DNA from: a virus
DNA: 55,336 nucleotides
IMG/VR virus record: IMGVR_UViG_3300027712_000039
Coordinates: 1-55,336 of that record
Direction: 5' to 3' (one strand)
The position numbers and the translations under genes were made by a program. Positions 18,933 to 26,900 of this stretch are shown piece after piece. Every line of letters starts with the position of its first letter. Position 1 is the first letter of the stretch. The notes below the pieces were generated by a model. That model had not been told where the DNA came from and searched no databases. It was given only the letters and a program-made list of their open reading frames with translations.

Positions 18933-19130
18933 ATGATAAAACTAACATTTAACACAACAGAAAAAACAGTACACGTTGATTTAGGTCAACTTCATTTTGA
19001 GGATTACTTAAACGTATCAACAGTACAAATTAGAGAAGGTTACTACGAGGTAATGATTAAGTCTGATGAAAAATCTAAACCAGTACTTAGAGTACCGATT
19101 AGTAATACAATAATGTTTATAGAAGAATAA
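18933..19130 (+). CDS. Small protein upstream of gp47, function unknown
   Basis: 65 residues. It begins MIKLTFNTTEKTVHVDLGQL and ends with V-L-R-V-P-I-S-N-T-I-M-F-I-E-E, an all-beta-looking pattern of alternating hydrophobic residues. There is no known motif. A TATATTTA stretch ten bases before the ATG is one mismatch from the host TAnnTTTG element. It is probably in the recombination operon, with the zinc-ribbon gene one base downstream. Confidence 0.6.
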   Translation: MIKLTFNTTEKTVHVDLGQLHFEDYLNVSTVQIREGYYEVMIKSDEKSKPVLRVPISNTIMFIEE

Positions 19131-19131
19131 T

Positions 19132-19365
19132 ATGCAATTAGAAAAACCGAAAATTAATTTAAGAGACATGGACTTTATTGTCTGTGACAAATGTGAACAT
19201 AACGAGTTCAAAGAAATTACGTATCTAAAACGTGTACCAAAGTTATTAACTGGCTCACCTGATGATACCGTTGTCCCTTTCCCAACATACGCTTGTTTGG
19301 CTTGTGGACATGTGAATGAAGAATTAAACCCATTTCATACTGAATCTCCGAAATTAGAACTATGA
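19132..19365 (+). CDS. Small zinc-ribbon protein
   Basis: 77 residues with two knuckles, V-C-D-K-C (about 22-25) and A-C-L-A-C-G-H (about 60-65), spaced like a rubredoxin or zinc-ribbon fold binding one zinc. Its stop overlaps the gp47 start (ATGA at 19362), so the two are probably translated together. A DNA- or protein-binding accessory of the recombination complex is possible; no specific family is recognised. Confidence 0.65.
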   Translation: MQLEKPKINLRDMDFIVCDKCEHNEFKEITYLKRVPKLLTGSPDDTVVPFPTYACLACGHVNEELNPFHTESPKLEL

Positions 19366-20006
19366 TTAAAAAGTTAGTTCATTTTTCTGACTTACATATT
19401 AGGTTGTTTAAAGACCACGACTTGTATCGTAGGATTTTAACGGACATGTTAAATCAATTTAGAGAAATTCAACCCGATAGAATTGTATTTACAGGGGATT
19501 TAGTTCACTCTAAAAACCAAATGACACCTGAACTTGTTGAGTTCATTGCTTGGGTATTGACGGAGTGTTCAAAGATTGCTAAAACGGTATTAATACCAGG
19601 TAATCACGACTTCTTGGAAAGGAATTTGGAACGATTGGATGCATTAACGCCTGTTGTTGACTCATTAAATAATAACAATATTATTTATTATAAGAACAGA
19701 GGTGTGTATCAGGATGAGAATATTGATTGGTGTGTGTATTCACTTATGGACCATAACATCCCACCTACGATTGAAAAGTCTGACAGAGTTAAGATTGGAT
19801 TATTTCACGGCGCAATACAAGGATTAAAAACTGATTTAGGATTTAGTTTTGGGGAAGAGTCCTTCGACTCAAAAAAATTTGATGGATTAGAGATAGTATT
19901 ATGTGGTGACATCCATCTTAGGCAAACATTATACACTGAGTCAGTAATTGAAGTAGATGATGAAAAGGTTGACGAGTATCTTAAAAAAGGGTGGGATATA
20001 GTATAA
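19362..20006 (+). CDS. gp47/SbcD-like nuclease, N-terminal part of a split gene
   Basis: 214 residues. The calcineurin-like phosphoesterase motifs are intact: D10-L-H12, G45-D46-L-V-H49, G80-N81-H82-D83, then L-F-H-G and L-C-G-D-I-H. These bind the two Mn ions of Mre11/SbcD/T4 gp47. The protein ends at KKGWDIV, before the G-S-x-I-Q-Q-N-x-G-E capping segment that always follows in the family. That missing part is encoded separately at 20962-21186, after an intervening homing endonuclease gene. The gene is therefore split. With gp46 the complex resects double-strand ends; whether the two halves assemble into an active enzyme is inference. Confidence 0.85.
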   Translation: MIKKLVHFSDLHIRLFKDHDLYRRILTDMLNQFREIQPDRIVFTGDLVHSKNQMTPELVEFIAWVLTECSKIAKTVLIPGNHDFLERNLERLDALTPVVDSLNNNNIIYYKNRGVYQDENIDWCVYSLMDHNIPPTIEKSDRVKIGLFHGAIQGLKTDLGFSFGEESFDSKKFDGLEIVLCGDIHLRQTLYTESVIEVDDEKVDEYLKKGWDIV

Positions 20007-20059
20007 CCTCTAAACTTTTGTTGTATTGTATATATTTACTATTATAATACTACAAAAAT

Positions 20060-20980
20060 ATGGAGAAACAATGTCAGGTATGTGAAAAAAAATACATATC
20101 AAAAAGAAAGACTCAAAAATACTGTTCTGTTGACTGCCAATACGAATCGTATAGAAAACCTAAAATTGAAAAAGTAATAACGACATGTAATTTTTGTAAT
20201 AATGAATTTTACATATTACCTAATAAATTATTGAATGGTAAAGGAAAGTATTGTTGTAGAAAATGTAAAGACAATCATCAGAAAATTATTTATTCTGGAA
20301 CTAATAATCATTCATATGGTAAAAAACATAGTGAAGAGCGGAAAAAAAATATGTCAATTAGAGTTAAAAAATTATGGGAATCTGATGAGTATCGTAATAA
20401 AATAAAAAATGGATTTATCAAATTTGTTAAGACTAATGGATATTATCCTGGAACTGACGAAGAGTCAAATAAGAAAAGAAAAAAAACTATGGTTGAAAGA
20501 TATGGGGTATTACATAATTGGAATGGTAAATACGGAAAAAGAAAATGTGACAAAACGACTTTGATTAACTATGGTAAGTCTTCGGCTCAAATGTTGGTAG
20601 ATTATACCCATACTTATGGAAAAAAAACAGATATTGAGCAAATTTTTGAAAAAATATTGGAAGAATTAAAAATACCGTTCCAAACTAAGTTTAGAATTTA
20701 TGACAATAATAAGGTTAATTTTTGGTTTAAGGAATATGATTTTTTAATTTTAAATACTGATATATTAATTGAAGTGGATGGGGATTATTGGCATGGTAAT
20801 GAAGACGTATTTGAAGACTTATCTGAATTTCAAAAAACGATAAGAAAGAATGATGAAATTAAAGAAACTTTTGCAAATTTACAAGGATATAATATTGTAA
20901 GATTTTGGGAAAAAGATATTAAAAAAAATAAAGATGAAGTTAAAAATAAGATGAAAAAAATATGGGAAAAGTTAAATTAA
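20060..20980 (+). CDS. Homing endonuclease with zinc fingers and Vsr-like nuclease domain
   Basis: 306 residues. Two Cys4 knuckle pairs at the N-terminus (C-Q-V-C ... C-S-V-D-C and C-N-F-C ... C-C-R-K-C) are followed by a NUMOD3-like basic segment (N-N-H-S-Y-G-K-K-H-S-E-E-R) and another lysine-rich linker. The C-terminal third is a Vsr/EDxHD-type PD-(D/E)XK fold: an early helix D-I-E-Q-I-F, then I-L-I-E-V-D-G-D-Y-W-H-G-N, then K-N-D-E-I-K and Y-N-I-V-R-F-W-E. It sits exactly between the two halves of the gp47 gene and its 3' end overlaps the C-terminal half. The Lys/Asn-rich codon use differs from the flanking gene and matches the GIY-YIG gene at 3735, a sign of transfer. Confidence 0.82.
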   Translation: MEKQCQVCEKKYISKRKTQKYCSVDCQYESYRKPKIEKVITTCNFCNNEFYILPNKLLNGKGKYCCRKCKDNHQKIIYSGTNNHSYGKKHSEERKKNMSIRVKKLWESDEYRNKIKNGFIKFVKTNGYYPGTDEESNKKRKKTMVERYGVLHNWNGKYGKRKCDKTTLINYGKSSAQMLVDYTHTYGKKTDIEQIFEKILEELKIPFQTKFRIYDNNKVNFWFKEYDFLILNTDILIEVDGDYWHGNEDVFEDLSEFQKTIRKNDEIKETFANLQGYNIVRFWEKDIKKNKDEVKNKMKKIWEKLN

Positions 20981-21186
20981 AGAAAAAAATACAACTAATA
21001 CAAGTTGGGTCAACCATACAACAAAATTATGGTGAAAATCTTAAAAAACACGGATATGGAATTTATGATGTGGAAAAGGATGAGTATACGACAGTGGATT
21101 TATTCAACCCAAAACCTTTCATATCATTTAGAATAAACTCATACGAAGATATTGAAAATGGAACAGAAAAATTCGTTAACTATTGA
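20962..21186 (+). CDS. gp47/SbcD-like nuclease, C-terminal part of a split gene
   Basis: 74 residues. The segment I-Q-V-G-S-T-I-Q-Q-N-Y-G-E, then H-G-Y-G-I-Y-D-V and the V-D-L-F-N-P-K-P-F strand, is the part of SbcD/gp47 that normally follows the GDIH motif. It has its own ATG at 20962, 18 bases before the end of the endonuclease gene in another frame. Joining ...GATATAGT (to 20004) to TTAAATTAAAG (from 20975) restores an uninterrupted frame D-I-V-K-L-K-K-K-I, so the original gene can be reconstructed by sight. It lacks catalytic residues and can only function together with the N-terminal part. Confidence 0.8.
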   Translation: MGKVKLKKKIQLIQVGSTIQQNYGENLKKHGYGIYDVEKDEYTTVDLFNPKPFISFRINSYEDIENGTEKFVNY

Positions 21187-21610
21187 GTTAACCAAACAAG
21201 ACGTTGAAGACTTTAATTCATTCTGTACGATTAATGAAATAACCGACCCTAATGGTTTTGTTAAACTATGTTTTAGAAAGGGTTATTATATTGAGAAATA
21301 TGGGTTATTAAATCAGGGTAATCTTCCTGACATAATTGAAAGAGAATTTGAGAAGGAAGTTATTATTGAAGATAACTTAAAGATTGAAGAACTACAAAAT
21401 GAAATTTACATTCTTAAAGGTAAATTGGAAGATAAAAAGGAAGTAGAATGTGGTAAATTACAGGAAACTCTTTTTGAACTAAACAGACAATTAAGTGATA
21501 AAAATAACACAATAAAAGAATTAACAAGAAAGGTGAATGAGCTTGAAGATATGACAAAAACTTCTTATGCTTTCTACCTGAAGAATTCAAACTTAACAAA
21601 TAGAATATGA
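21158..21610 (+). CDS. Coiled-coil protein between gp47 and gp46, function unknown
   Basis: 150 residues from the ATG at 21158; a TTG at 21152 is also in frame. The first half has T-I-E-L-T-K-Q-D-V-E-D-F-N-S-F and F-V-K-L-C-F-R-K-G-Y-Y-I-E-K-Y-G, which looks like a small helical domain. From about residue 75 heptads of charged and hydrophobic residues (E-E-L-Q-N-E-I-Y-I-L-K, L-N-R-Q-L-S-D-K) form a coiled coil. It overlaps the end of the gp47 C-terminal gene in another frame and its stop overlaps the next ATG. Family unknown. Confidence 0.65.
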   Translation: MEQKNSLTIELTKQDVEDFNSFCTINEITDPNGFVKLCFRKGYYIEKYGLLNQGNLPDIIEREFEKEVIIEDNLKIEELQNEIYILKGKLEDKKEVECGKLQETLFELNRQLSDKNNTIKELTRKVNELEDMTKTSYAFYLKNSNLTNRI

Positions 21611-21957
21611 CACAGTTAGTATTATTTATGATTTTAGCCTACGGGTTTTCAACAATTATGGTTTATGGGACCATCTTTAAAGGAATGAGAAATTTCATCA
21701 AAGCATATGGAAACTCGGACTTAATTTTTTCAAACACATTCAATTTCATCTCAGGTATTTTATCCTGTATGATGTGTTGTTCCACTTGGGTCGGATTTTT
21801 CTTGGGGACAGTTCTATTCTCACCCACATATCAGTTTTTTGGAACAAGTCCATATATCTCATGGTTCTTTGATGGGTTATTTGCGTCAGGAGCAGTATGG
21901 GCAATCAACGCTTTCATCGAATGGTTTGAAGTAAACCGACCAGCTAAAATAGATTAA
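21607..21957 (+). CDS. Small three-span membrane protein
   Basis: 116 residues with hydrophobic stretches at about 3-25, 43-70 and 82-104, separated by short polar loops, and a C-C pair in the middle span (S-C-M-M-C-C-S-T-W). The start overlaps the previous stop (ATGA). It is an inner-membrane protein in the recombination operon. No family is recognised; superinfection exclusion is one possibility for such phage proteins, but nothing here proves it. Confidence 0.7.
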   Translation: MTQLVLFMILAYGFSTIMVYGTIFKGMRNFIKAYGNSDLIFSNTFNFISGILSCMMCCSTWVGFFLGTVLFSPTYQFFGTSPYISWFFDGLFASGAVWAINAFIEWFEVNRPAKID

Positions 21958-21976
21958 TTTAAAAACCAAATAATAT

Positions 21977-22159
21977 ATGCCAACGTCAAGATTAAGACCA
22001 AACCACAAGCAGAAGGTTGCTGCGTGGAAATTAAGAAACATCCATGCTGAAAGACGCTATCAAAGAACAATGTCAGATTTGTTTGAAAAGATGAGACAAA
22101 CCGCTTCTGAAAAAACAGAAGGTGAAACATCAAATGAACCTGTTCAGCCCGCAAATTAA
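21977..22159 (+). CDS. Small basic protein before gp46
   Basis: 60 residues, with a strongly basic first half (L-R-P-N-H-K-Q-K-V-A-A-W-K-L-R-N) and an acidic, Thr-rich tail. It is 19 bases after the membrane-protein stop. A nucleic-acid-binding role is suggested by charge only. The 3' end may overlap gp46 if that gene starts upstream of 22176. Confidence 0.5.
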   Translation: MPTSRLRPNHKQKVAAWKLRNIHAERRYQRTMSDLFEKMRQTASEKTEGETSNEPVQPAN

Positions 22160-22175
22160 TTTCACAAAAGTTAGA

Positions 22176-24503
22176 ATGATAAAAGATTTAGATTTTTCAA
22201 AACTTGAAAATCCTTACGTACAAGTAGTATGGGAAGATACACCCGAAAACTTTACACAAGAAAAGTTAAAAAGTGTGAAAGCGTACTTTCAAAAAAAGTA
22301 TTCTACTACAAGCGTAAATGTTATTACCAAGTTAAAGAAAACAGAAGAAGTACAAGACAATGTTGATGTGACTATCAACATTATGGACGAAAACTATCAA
22401 CATGATTTGATTAAGTCCATCCTTCAATCTAAATCCCAAGAAAACCTTTACGAAGATATACTGAAGATTGACTCGTCGGTAAACAATAAGATGATTGCCG
22501 AACAAGATGAGATTGCTTCATTTAAGAAGTGGTATATCAAGAAGATTGAGTTTTCTAACTTTCTATCTTATGGTGAAAACCAACATATAAACTTCGAAAA
22601 GTTGGGTGGGATTACTGTGATTGAATCAGACCCACCTAACTTTGGAGGTAAAACTGTGTTGTCAGTGGACTTGTTAATGTTCTTGTTTTTTAATACAACA
22701 ACAAAGACAAACAAAGCTGAGGAGATATTCAACAGATATTCTGACAAAGATAAAGTATCTGTTAGAGGAGAGATTATTATTGATGGTGAGGATTACATTA
22801 TTGTTCGTGAACTTGAACGTAAGAAATCTAAATCAGGTGAATGGAATGTTAAGACAGAGTTAGACTTCTTTAAGAAGTTTCCAGATGGTTCATTGGTTAA
22901 ATTTACAGGTGAACAACGACGTGAAACTGAAAAGTTTATTAAGACATCAATTGGAAGTTATGATGACTTCTTGATGACGATATTGACTACTGGTACTAAC
23001 CTTGAGGATTTGTTGGACGCAAAACCAACGGCTCGTGGACAAGTTTTATCGAGATTTTTAGGATTAGATTTCCTTAAAAGAAAAGAAGAAACTGGTAAAG
23101 AAATATATTCAGAGTTCTCCAAGTCAATGATTTCAAACATTTACAATACTGAAACATTGAAGAACGAGAACGAAGAACTATTGGTTAAAAACCAAGAGTT
23201 TGATAAGAATATTATTGAAAGTGAAGTTAAGATTGAAGATGTTAAAGGTAGGATTGTTAAAGGACAAGAATATCGTGATAACCTTTTGAAATCAAAGGTT
23301 ATTGTTGATAGAGAAATTTCATTACTTAATCCTGAAAACACAAAAAAAGAAGTTGAAACTTTTGAATATCAAATCAAACAAAATGTTCAGTTAAGAGATA
23401 GTGTTAAGATTGTTGAACCTTCGGAGTTTTATTATGAGAATGAACACGATAAAGTTAAGGAGGAATACCAAAAAACTTACAAACAAAAGGTTGAGTTAGA
23501 TACCAACATATCATCCATTCAAAAGTTAAAGAGTTCAGTAAGTGGTGGTATCAAGTGTGAACATTGTGGTATTGAACTTATGAACGCAACAATTACACAA
23601 TCAAGAATCGCTGAACTTGACGGACTTATCGGGCAAAAAACCAAGATTGAGGGTTTAATACAAGAATTATCGAACAAAGAACAAGGTTTTGTTAAACTTA
23701 AAAAAGACTTTGATGAGTACGAAAGAAACAAACTTGTCTATGAAAAATACCAAGCTACAATTGAAAACTTTGAGTTAAAGAAAGAAAGTTTGTTAGATAA
23801 GTTAAAAAGATATGATGATGTACAAGATGTTATCAAATCTAACGAACAAATTGAAAGTCAAATCATTAAGGCCAACTTACGATTAGAAGATTTAAAACGA
23901 GAGGAACAACTTGTCCAACAGGAAGTAACCAATTCAAGATTTAAGATAACTAATAACCTTGAAAAGATTAATTCTAATAACAACTTAATTATTAAAATTT
24001 CTGAGGAACAACAAAAGGAAGTTAAGTATAAAGTTTATTTGGAGTTGTTTGGTAAGAACGGTATCTCAAAAAGAATTATGAAGAACATGATGCCTTTGAT
24101 TAACTCAGAACTTCAACGACTATTACAGGACTCATGTTATTTTAGATTGGAAATCCGTATTAGTGAAAAGAATGAGGTAGAATTTTGGATGATAGACAAT
24201 AATACTCAAATTGAAAAGTTAATGACTTCAGGTTCGGGATATGAAAAGACAATTGCTTCACTGGCACTAAGAGCGGTGATGGCTAAAGTATGTTCCTTAC
24301 CTAAACCAAACATTACTGTATTTGATGAAGTATTTGGTAAAATATCTAACGACAACTTGGAAATGGTCTATGAGTTCTTTATTAAGATTAAAGAATATTT
24401 TGAAAATATACTTGTTATTACTCACAACCCTATGATTTCAAACTGGGCCGATAACATCATCAAGATTACAAAAACTGACAATATTTCCAAAGTTTCACAT
24501 TAA
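22176..24503 (+). CDS. gp46/SbcC-like recombination ATPase
   Basis: 775 residues from the ATG at 22176; in-frame starts at 22122 (GTG) and 22134 (ATG) overlap the previous gene. After an unusual ~110-residue N-terminal extension comes the SMC/Rad50 head: F-S-N-F-L-S-Y-G-E-N, then a non-standard P-loop P-P-N-F-G157-G-K-T160. Two long coiled-coil arms flank a zinc hook C461-E-H-C464. The C-terminal head has the signature S-G-S-G-Y-E-K-T, Walker B I-T-V-F-D-E-V-F-G and the switch His in V-I-T-H-N-P. With gp47 it forms the Mre11-Rad50-type complex that resects DNA ends for recombination-dependent replication. Confidence 0.88.
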   Translation: MIKDLDFSKLENPYVQVVWEDTPENFTQEKLKSVKAYFQKKYSTTSVNVITKLKKTEEVQDNVDVTINIMDENYQHDLIKSILQSKSQENLYEDILKIDSSVNNKMIAEQDEIASFKKWYIKKIEFSNFLSYGENQHINFEKLGGITVIESDPPNFGGKTVLSVDLLMFLFFNTTTKTNKAEEIFNRYSDKDKVSVRGEIIIDGEDYIIVRELERKKSKSGEWNVKTELDFFKKFPDGSLVKFTGEQRRETEKFIKTSIGSYDDFLMTILTTGTNLEDLLDAKPTARGQVLSRFLGLDFLKRKEETGKEIYSEFSKSMISNIYNTETLKNENEELLVKNQEFDKNIIESEVKIEDVKGRIVKGQEYRDNLLKSKVIVDREISLLNPENTKKEVETFEYQIKQNVQLRDSVKIVEPSEFYYENEHDKVKEEYQKTYKQKVELDTNISSIQKLKSSVSGGIKCEHCGIELMNATITQSRIAELDGLIGQKTKIEGLIQELSNKEQGFVKLKKDFDEYERNKLVYEKYQATIENFELKKESLLDKLKRYDDVQDVIKSNEQIESQIIKANLRLEDLKREEQLVQQEVTNSRFKITNNLEKINSNNNLIIKISEEQQKEVKYKVYLELFGKNGISKRIMKNMMPLINSELQRLLQDSCYFRLEIRISEKNEVEFWMIDNNTQIEKLMTSGSGYEKTIASLALRAVMAKVCSLPKPNITVFDEVFGKISNDNLEMVYEFFIKIKEYFENILVITHNPMISNWADNIIKITKTDNISKVSH

Positions 24504-24504
24504 G

Positions 24505-24535
24505 TTTGGTGAATTAAAACTTTATACTATATTTG
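24505..24535 (+). promoter_or_regulatory. Bacteroidota-type promoter of the restriction-modification operon
   Basis: TTTG at 24505-24508 (-33 box), 19 bases, then TATATTTG at 24528-24535 (TAnnTTTG, -7 box). The ATG is at 24540, so the mRNA is probably leaderless or nearly so. This matches the consensus read by the Bacteroidota housekeeping sigma factor. Confidence 0.75.
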
Positions 24536-24539
24536 TAAC

Positions 24540-25229
24540 ATGAAACAATCAACAGGTCTTAGAAATCGATTAACGTATAATATTAAAAATACTAAATCCA
24601 AAAAACAAGATAGTCACATTAAAAATGTTACTGAAGAAGTCTTACAAAAAGTAAATGAAATATATCATAATTATCAGTTTGGTATTGATGGTAGAATAAT
24701 GTTACGTGACCTTGAAAAAATAGTTAATGGTAGTAATTTATCAACATCTAAAATAACATCTATCAAACCGGATGGAGGTTTTTTATGGATAAAAATAAAT
24801 GGTAAAAAACGATACATATTAATTCCTGAACAAAAACACCAGGGAACTAATGACCTAAGACTACTTGAAGGTAAACCTGTACAAGCGAAGGGGAATGCTG
24901 TAGAACGACTTGGAAAAAATTTAATTGGTTGTGAAACATTATTCCTCGATGAAGATATTTTTCCTTTTGTTGTTTTTCTACAAGGATGTGATTTTTGTGA
25001 TGATGAGAGTACTATTGGAGATAGAGTGAGAACTATTTTTAGATTCTTGCCTTCAAATACCATAAACCTTTTTTATAAAGGTAGAAGAGCTGGTTCATAT
25101 TTTATGAGAGGACACTCAATGAAAGAGATGCCTGGGACATCTGATTGGACAAATGAGGAAATGTTTGAAATTATGTTTACAATTGCAATAACTTCTATAG
25201 AATATTATTTAGAAAAGTATGGAAAATGA
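24540..25229 (+). CDS. EcoRI-family type II restriction endonuclease
   Basis: 229 residues, close in motif order to EcoRI (277 residues). The active site is intact: S-I-K-P-D78-G-G matches EcoRI Asp91, and P-E97-Q-K99-H-Q-G matches Glu111 and Lys113 with the H-Q-G after them. The recognition segment G-N119-A-V-E-R123 matches EcoRI Asn141 to Arg145, which contact the inner AATT bases. Also shared are F-P-F-V-V-F-L-Q-G with FPYVLFLEG, and E-E-M-F-E-I-M-F-T-I with KIMFEIMFDI. The protein is shorter, with a reduced N-terminus and loops. It has a host-type promoter of its own and overlaps the methyltransferase gene by 11 bases. A site containing AATT is likely; GAATTC is the simplest guess. Confidence 0.85.
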   Translation: MKQSTGLRNRLTYNIKNTKSKKQDSHIKNVTEEVLQKVNEIYHNYQFGIDGRIMLRDLEKIVNGSNLSTSKITSIKPDGGFLWIKINGKKRYILIPEQKHQGTNDLRLLEGKPVQAKGNAVERLGKNLIGCETLFLDEDIFPFVVFLQGCDFCDDESTIGDRVRTIFRFLPSNTINLFYKGRRAGSYFMRGHSMKEMPGTSDWTNEEMFEIMFTIAITSIEYYLEKYGK

Positions 25230-26322
25230 AAAGTATTTAACTGAACAACTTATAACTTATATTGGTAATAAACGTGCGTTATTAGGGTTTATTGGTGAAT
25301 CTATAAATGATATTAAGCGTGAACTTGATTTAGATAAATTAATTACTTTTGATGGATTTGCGGGTTCTGGGGTTGTTTCAAGATATTTGAAACAACACTC
25401 ATCAATGGTCTATTCAAATGATTTAGAAAAATATTCGGCGACAGTAACTAAATCATATCTTACTAATAAATCGGAGATTGATTTAAATCTTTTAAGTGAA
25501 ATTTATAAAGAAATTGATAAATTAAAAAAAACCACTCAATTTGGACTTGGGATAATCGAAGAACTTTATAGTCCAAAGAATACTTACGATGTTAAGGCTG
25601 GTGAAAGGTGTTTCTATACAAATGAGAATGCTAAAATTATTGATAATATTCGTAGAATTATAGATACTGATTTAGTACCTGAAAAATATAAAGAAATTGT
25701 ATTATCAAACTTATTACATAAATCATCGGTACATACAAACACTTCAGGAGTATTTAAAGGATTTTATAAGTCAAAAAATAGTGGTATTGGTAAATTTGGA
25801 GGTGATGGTGAGAACGCCTTGCAAAGAATCATGGGTGAAATAACATTAGAAGAGAACATTTTTAGTGAATATGAATGTGATTATCTTGTGTTAAATGAGG
25901 ACGTTAATACCGCTGTTGAAAAAATAGGTCGTGTTAATATTGCGTATTTTGACCCACCATATAATCAACATCCATATAGTTCAAACTACCATTTATTAAA
26001 CACTATACATGATTATGTGAGACCTGAAAAAATATCTAATGTATCAGGAATTCGACAAGATTGGAATAAATCGGATTATAACTATAAACAAAGTGCTGAA
26101 AAAAGTTTAGAAACTTTAATATCTAAAACTAACTCAGATTTTATATTATTATCATATAATAATGAAGGTATAATTACATCTGATAAAATATTTGAAATAT
26201 TGTCGGATTATGGTGTTGTCGAATTAAAAAAACGAGAATATAATACATTTAGAGGTAGTAGAAACTTAAAAGACAGGGAAAATAAAGTAGATGAGTTACT
26301 TTATATATTAAAGAAAAATTAA
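25219..26322 (+). CDS. D12-class adenine-N6 DNA methyltransferase of the restriction system
   Basis: 367 residues. T-Y-I-G-N-K-R-A-L-L-G-F-I at 13-25 is the N-terminal D12 motif and F-D-G-F-A-G-S-G at 44-51 binds S-adenosylmethionine. F-D245-P-P-Y248-N-Q-H-P-Y-S-S-N-Y-H-L-L is the catalytic motif and matches type II methyltransferases of the DPPYNxRQY-NYH kind. The ATG lies inside the last codons of the endonuclease gene, so translation of the two is coupled. Its job is to methylate the site cut by the upstream enzyme. M.EcoRI itself is of another methyltransferase class as far as I recall, so this would be a mixed pairing. A GAATTC site lies within the gene at 26048-26053. Confidence 0.85.
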   Translation: MENEKYLTEQLITYIGNKRALLGFIGESINDIKRELDLDKLITFDGFAGSGVVSRYLKQHSSMVYSNDLEKYSATVTKSYLTNKSEIDLNLLSEIYKEIDKLKKTTQFGLGIIEELYSPKNTYDVKAGERCFYTNENAKIIDNIRRIIDTDLVPEKYKEIVLSNLLHKSSVHTNTSGVFKGFYKSKNSGIGKFGGDGENALQRIMGEITLEENIFSEYECDYLVLNEDVNTAVEKIGRVNIAYFDPPYNQHPYSSNYHLLNTIHDYVRPEKISNVSGIRQDWNKSDYNYKQSAEKSLETLISKTNSDFILLSYNNEGIITSDKIFEILSDYGVVELKKREYNTFRGSRNLKDRENKVDELLYILKKN

Positions 26323-26330
26323 TTTTGTAT

Positions 26331-26338
26331 TATCTTTG
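26331..26338 (+). promoter_or_regulatory. TAnnTTTG -7 element
   Basis: TATCTTTG eight bases before the ATG at 26346. No clear -33 TTTG at the proper distance, so a weaker promoter. Confidence 0.45.
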
Positions 26339-26345
26339 TAAAACT

Positions 26346-26900
26346 ATGATTATGAATTATATATTATTTGCATTCGGGGAATATAAAGAAAACCCACAAG
26401 CCTTAAATCTTTTAACTGAAACGGTATCACAGATATCAAAAGGTGAAATAAAATTCCAACATGGAGACAGTGGTGTCATAATAACATTTGGCACGAAGTT
26501 GGATTGGGAAGATATAGACGACTATATGAAGAAAAATATTGTTAAATTAACGGCAATGTATTTTGTTTTTCCTCTTGAATCTGACATGATATATTCTATG
26601 GACGAAGATATAGAAAAACATTTGTTTGAAAACACTGACATTTTGACAGAAAATGAAGAATTAAATCAGACTCGATACGTAAGTGATAATACAGGAGTAC
26701 CTGAATTTTTAGGAGGTATTCATATTCATAAGTCTCGTTCTTTTGATGATTTCTTTAAAATTTTTAATGAAGAAGTTATTCAAGATGTACCAGTTATGAC
26801 GCTTAATGATTTATTGGACAAGATAAAAGAAAAAGGTATTGATAGTTTATCAGAAATTCAATTAAAACAATTAGAAATTTACTCAAAACAAATAATATGA
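26346..26900 (+). CDS. Unknown protein upstream of sigma factor
   Basis: 184 residues from the ATG at 26346; an upstream TTG at 26325 lies in the promoter-like stretch. No known motif. The N-terminus (M-N-Y-I-L-F-A-F-G-E-Y, then V-I-I-T-F-G-T-K-L-D-W) looks like a small alpha/beta domain, followed by acidic and helical segments. Its stop overlaps the sigma factor start (ATGATGG at 26897), suggesting co-translation. An anti-sigma or sigma-linked function is possible from position but not shown. Confidence 0.6.
   Translation: MIMNYILFAFGEYKENPQALNLLTETVSQISKGEIKFQHGDSGVIITFGTKLDWEDIDDYMKKNIVKLTAMYFVFPLESDMIYSMDEDIEKHLFENTDILTENEELNQTRYVSDNTGVPEFLGGIHIHKSRSFDDFFKIFNEEVIQDVPVMTLNDLLDKIKEKGIDSLSEIQLKQLEIYSKQII

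Noticed and set aside
20005-20974. Group I intron carrying the Vsr-type endonuclease in gp47
   Set aside because: The possible splice bases fit (T before, G at the end), but nearly the whole segment is coding, leaving no room for the conserved P3-P8 core. A free-standing endonuclease with a split gene is preferred, and the alternative is left open for testing.
22122-22175. Earlier in-frame starts (GTG 22122, ATG 22134) for gp46
   Set aside because: They lie inside the preceding small gene, and the ATG at 22176 gives a cleaner start. The choice is not certain.
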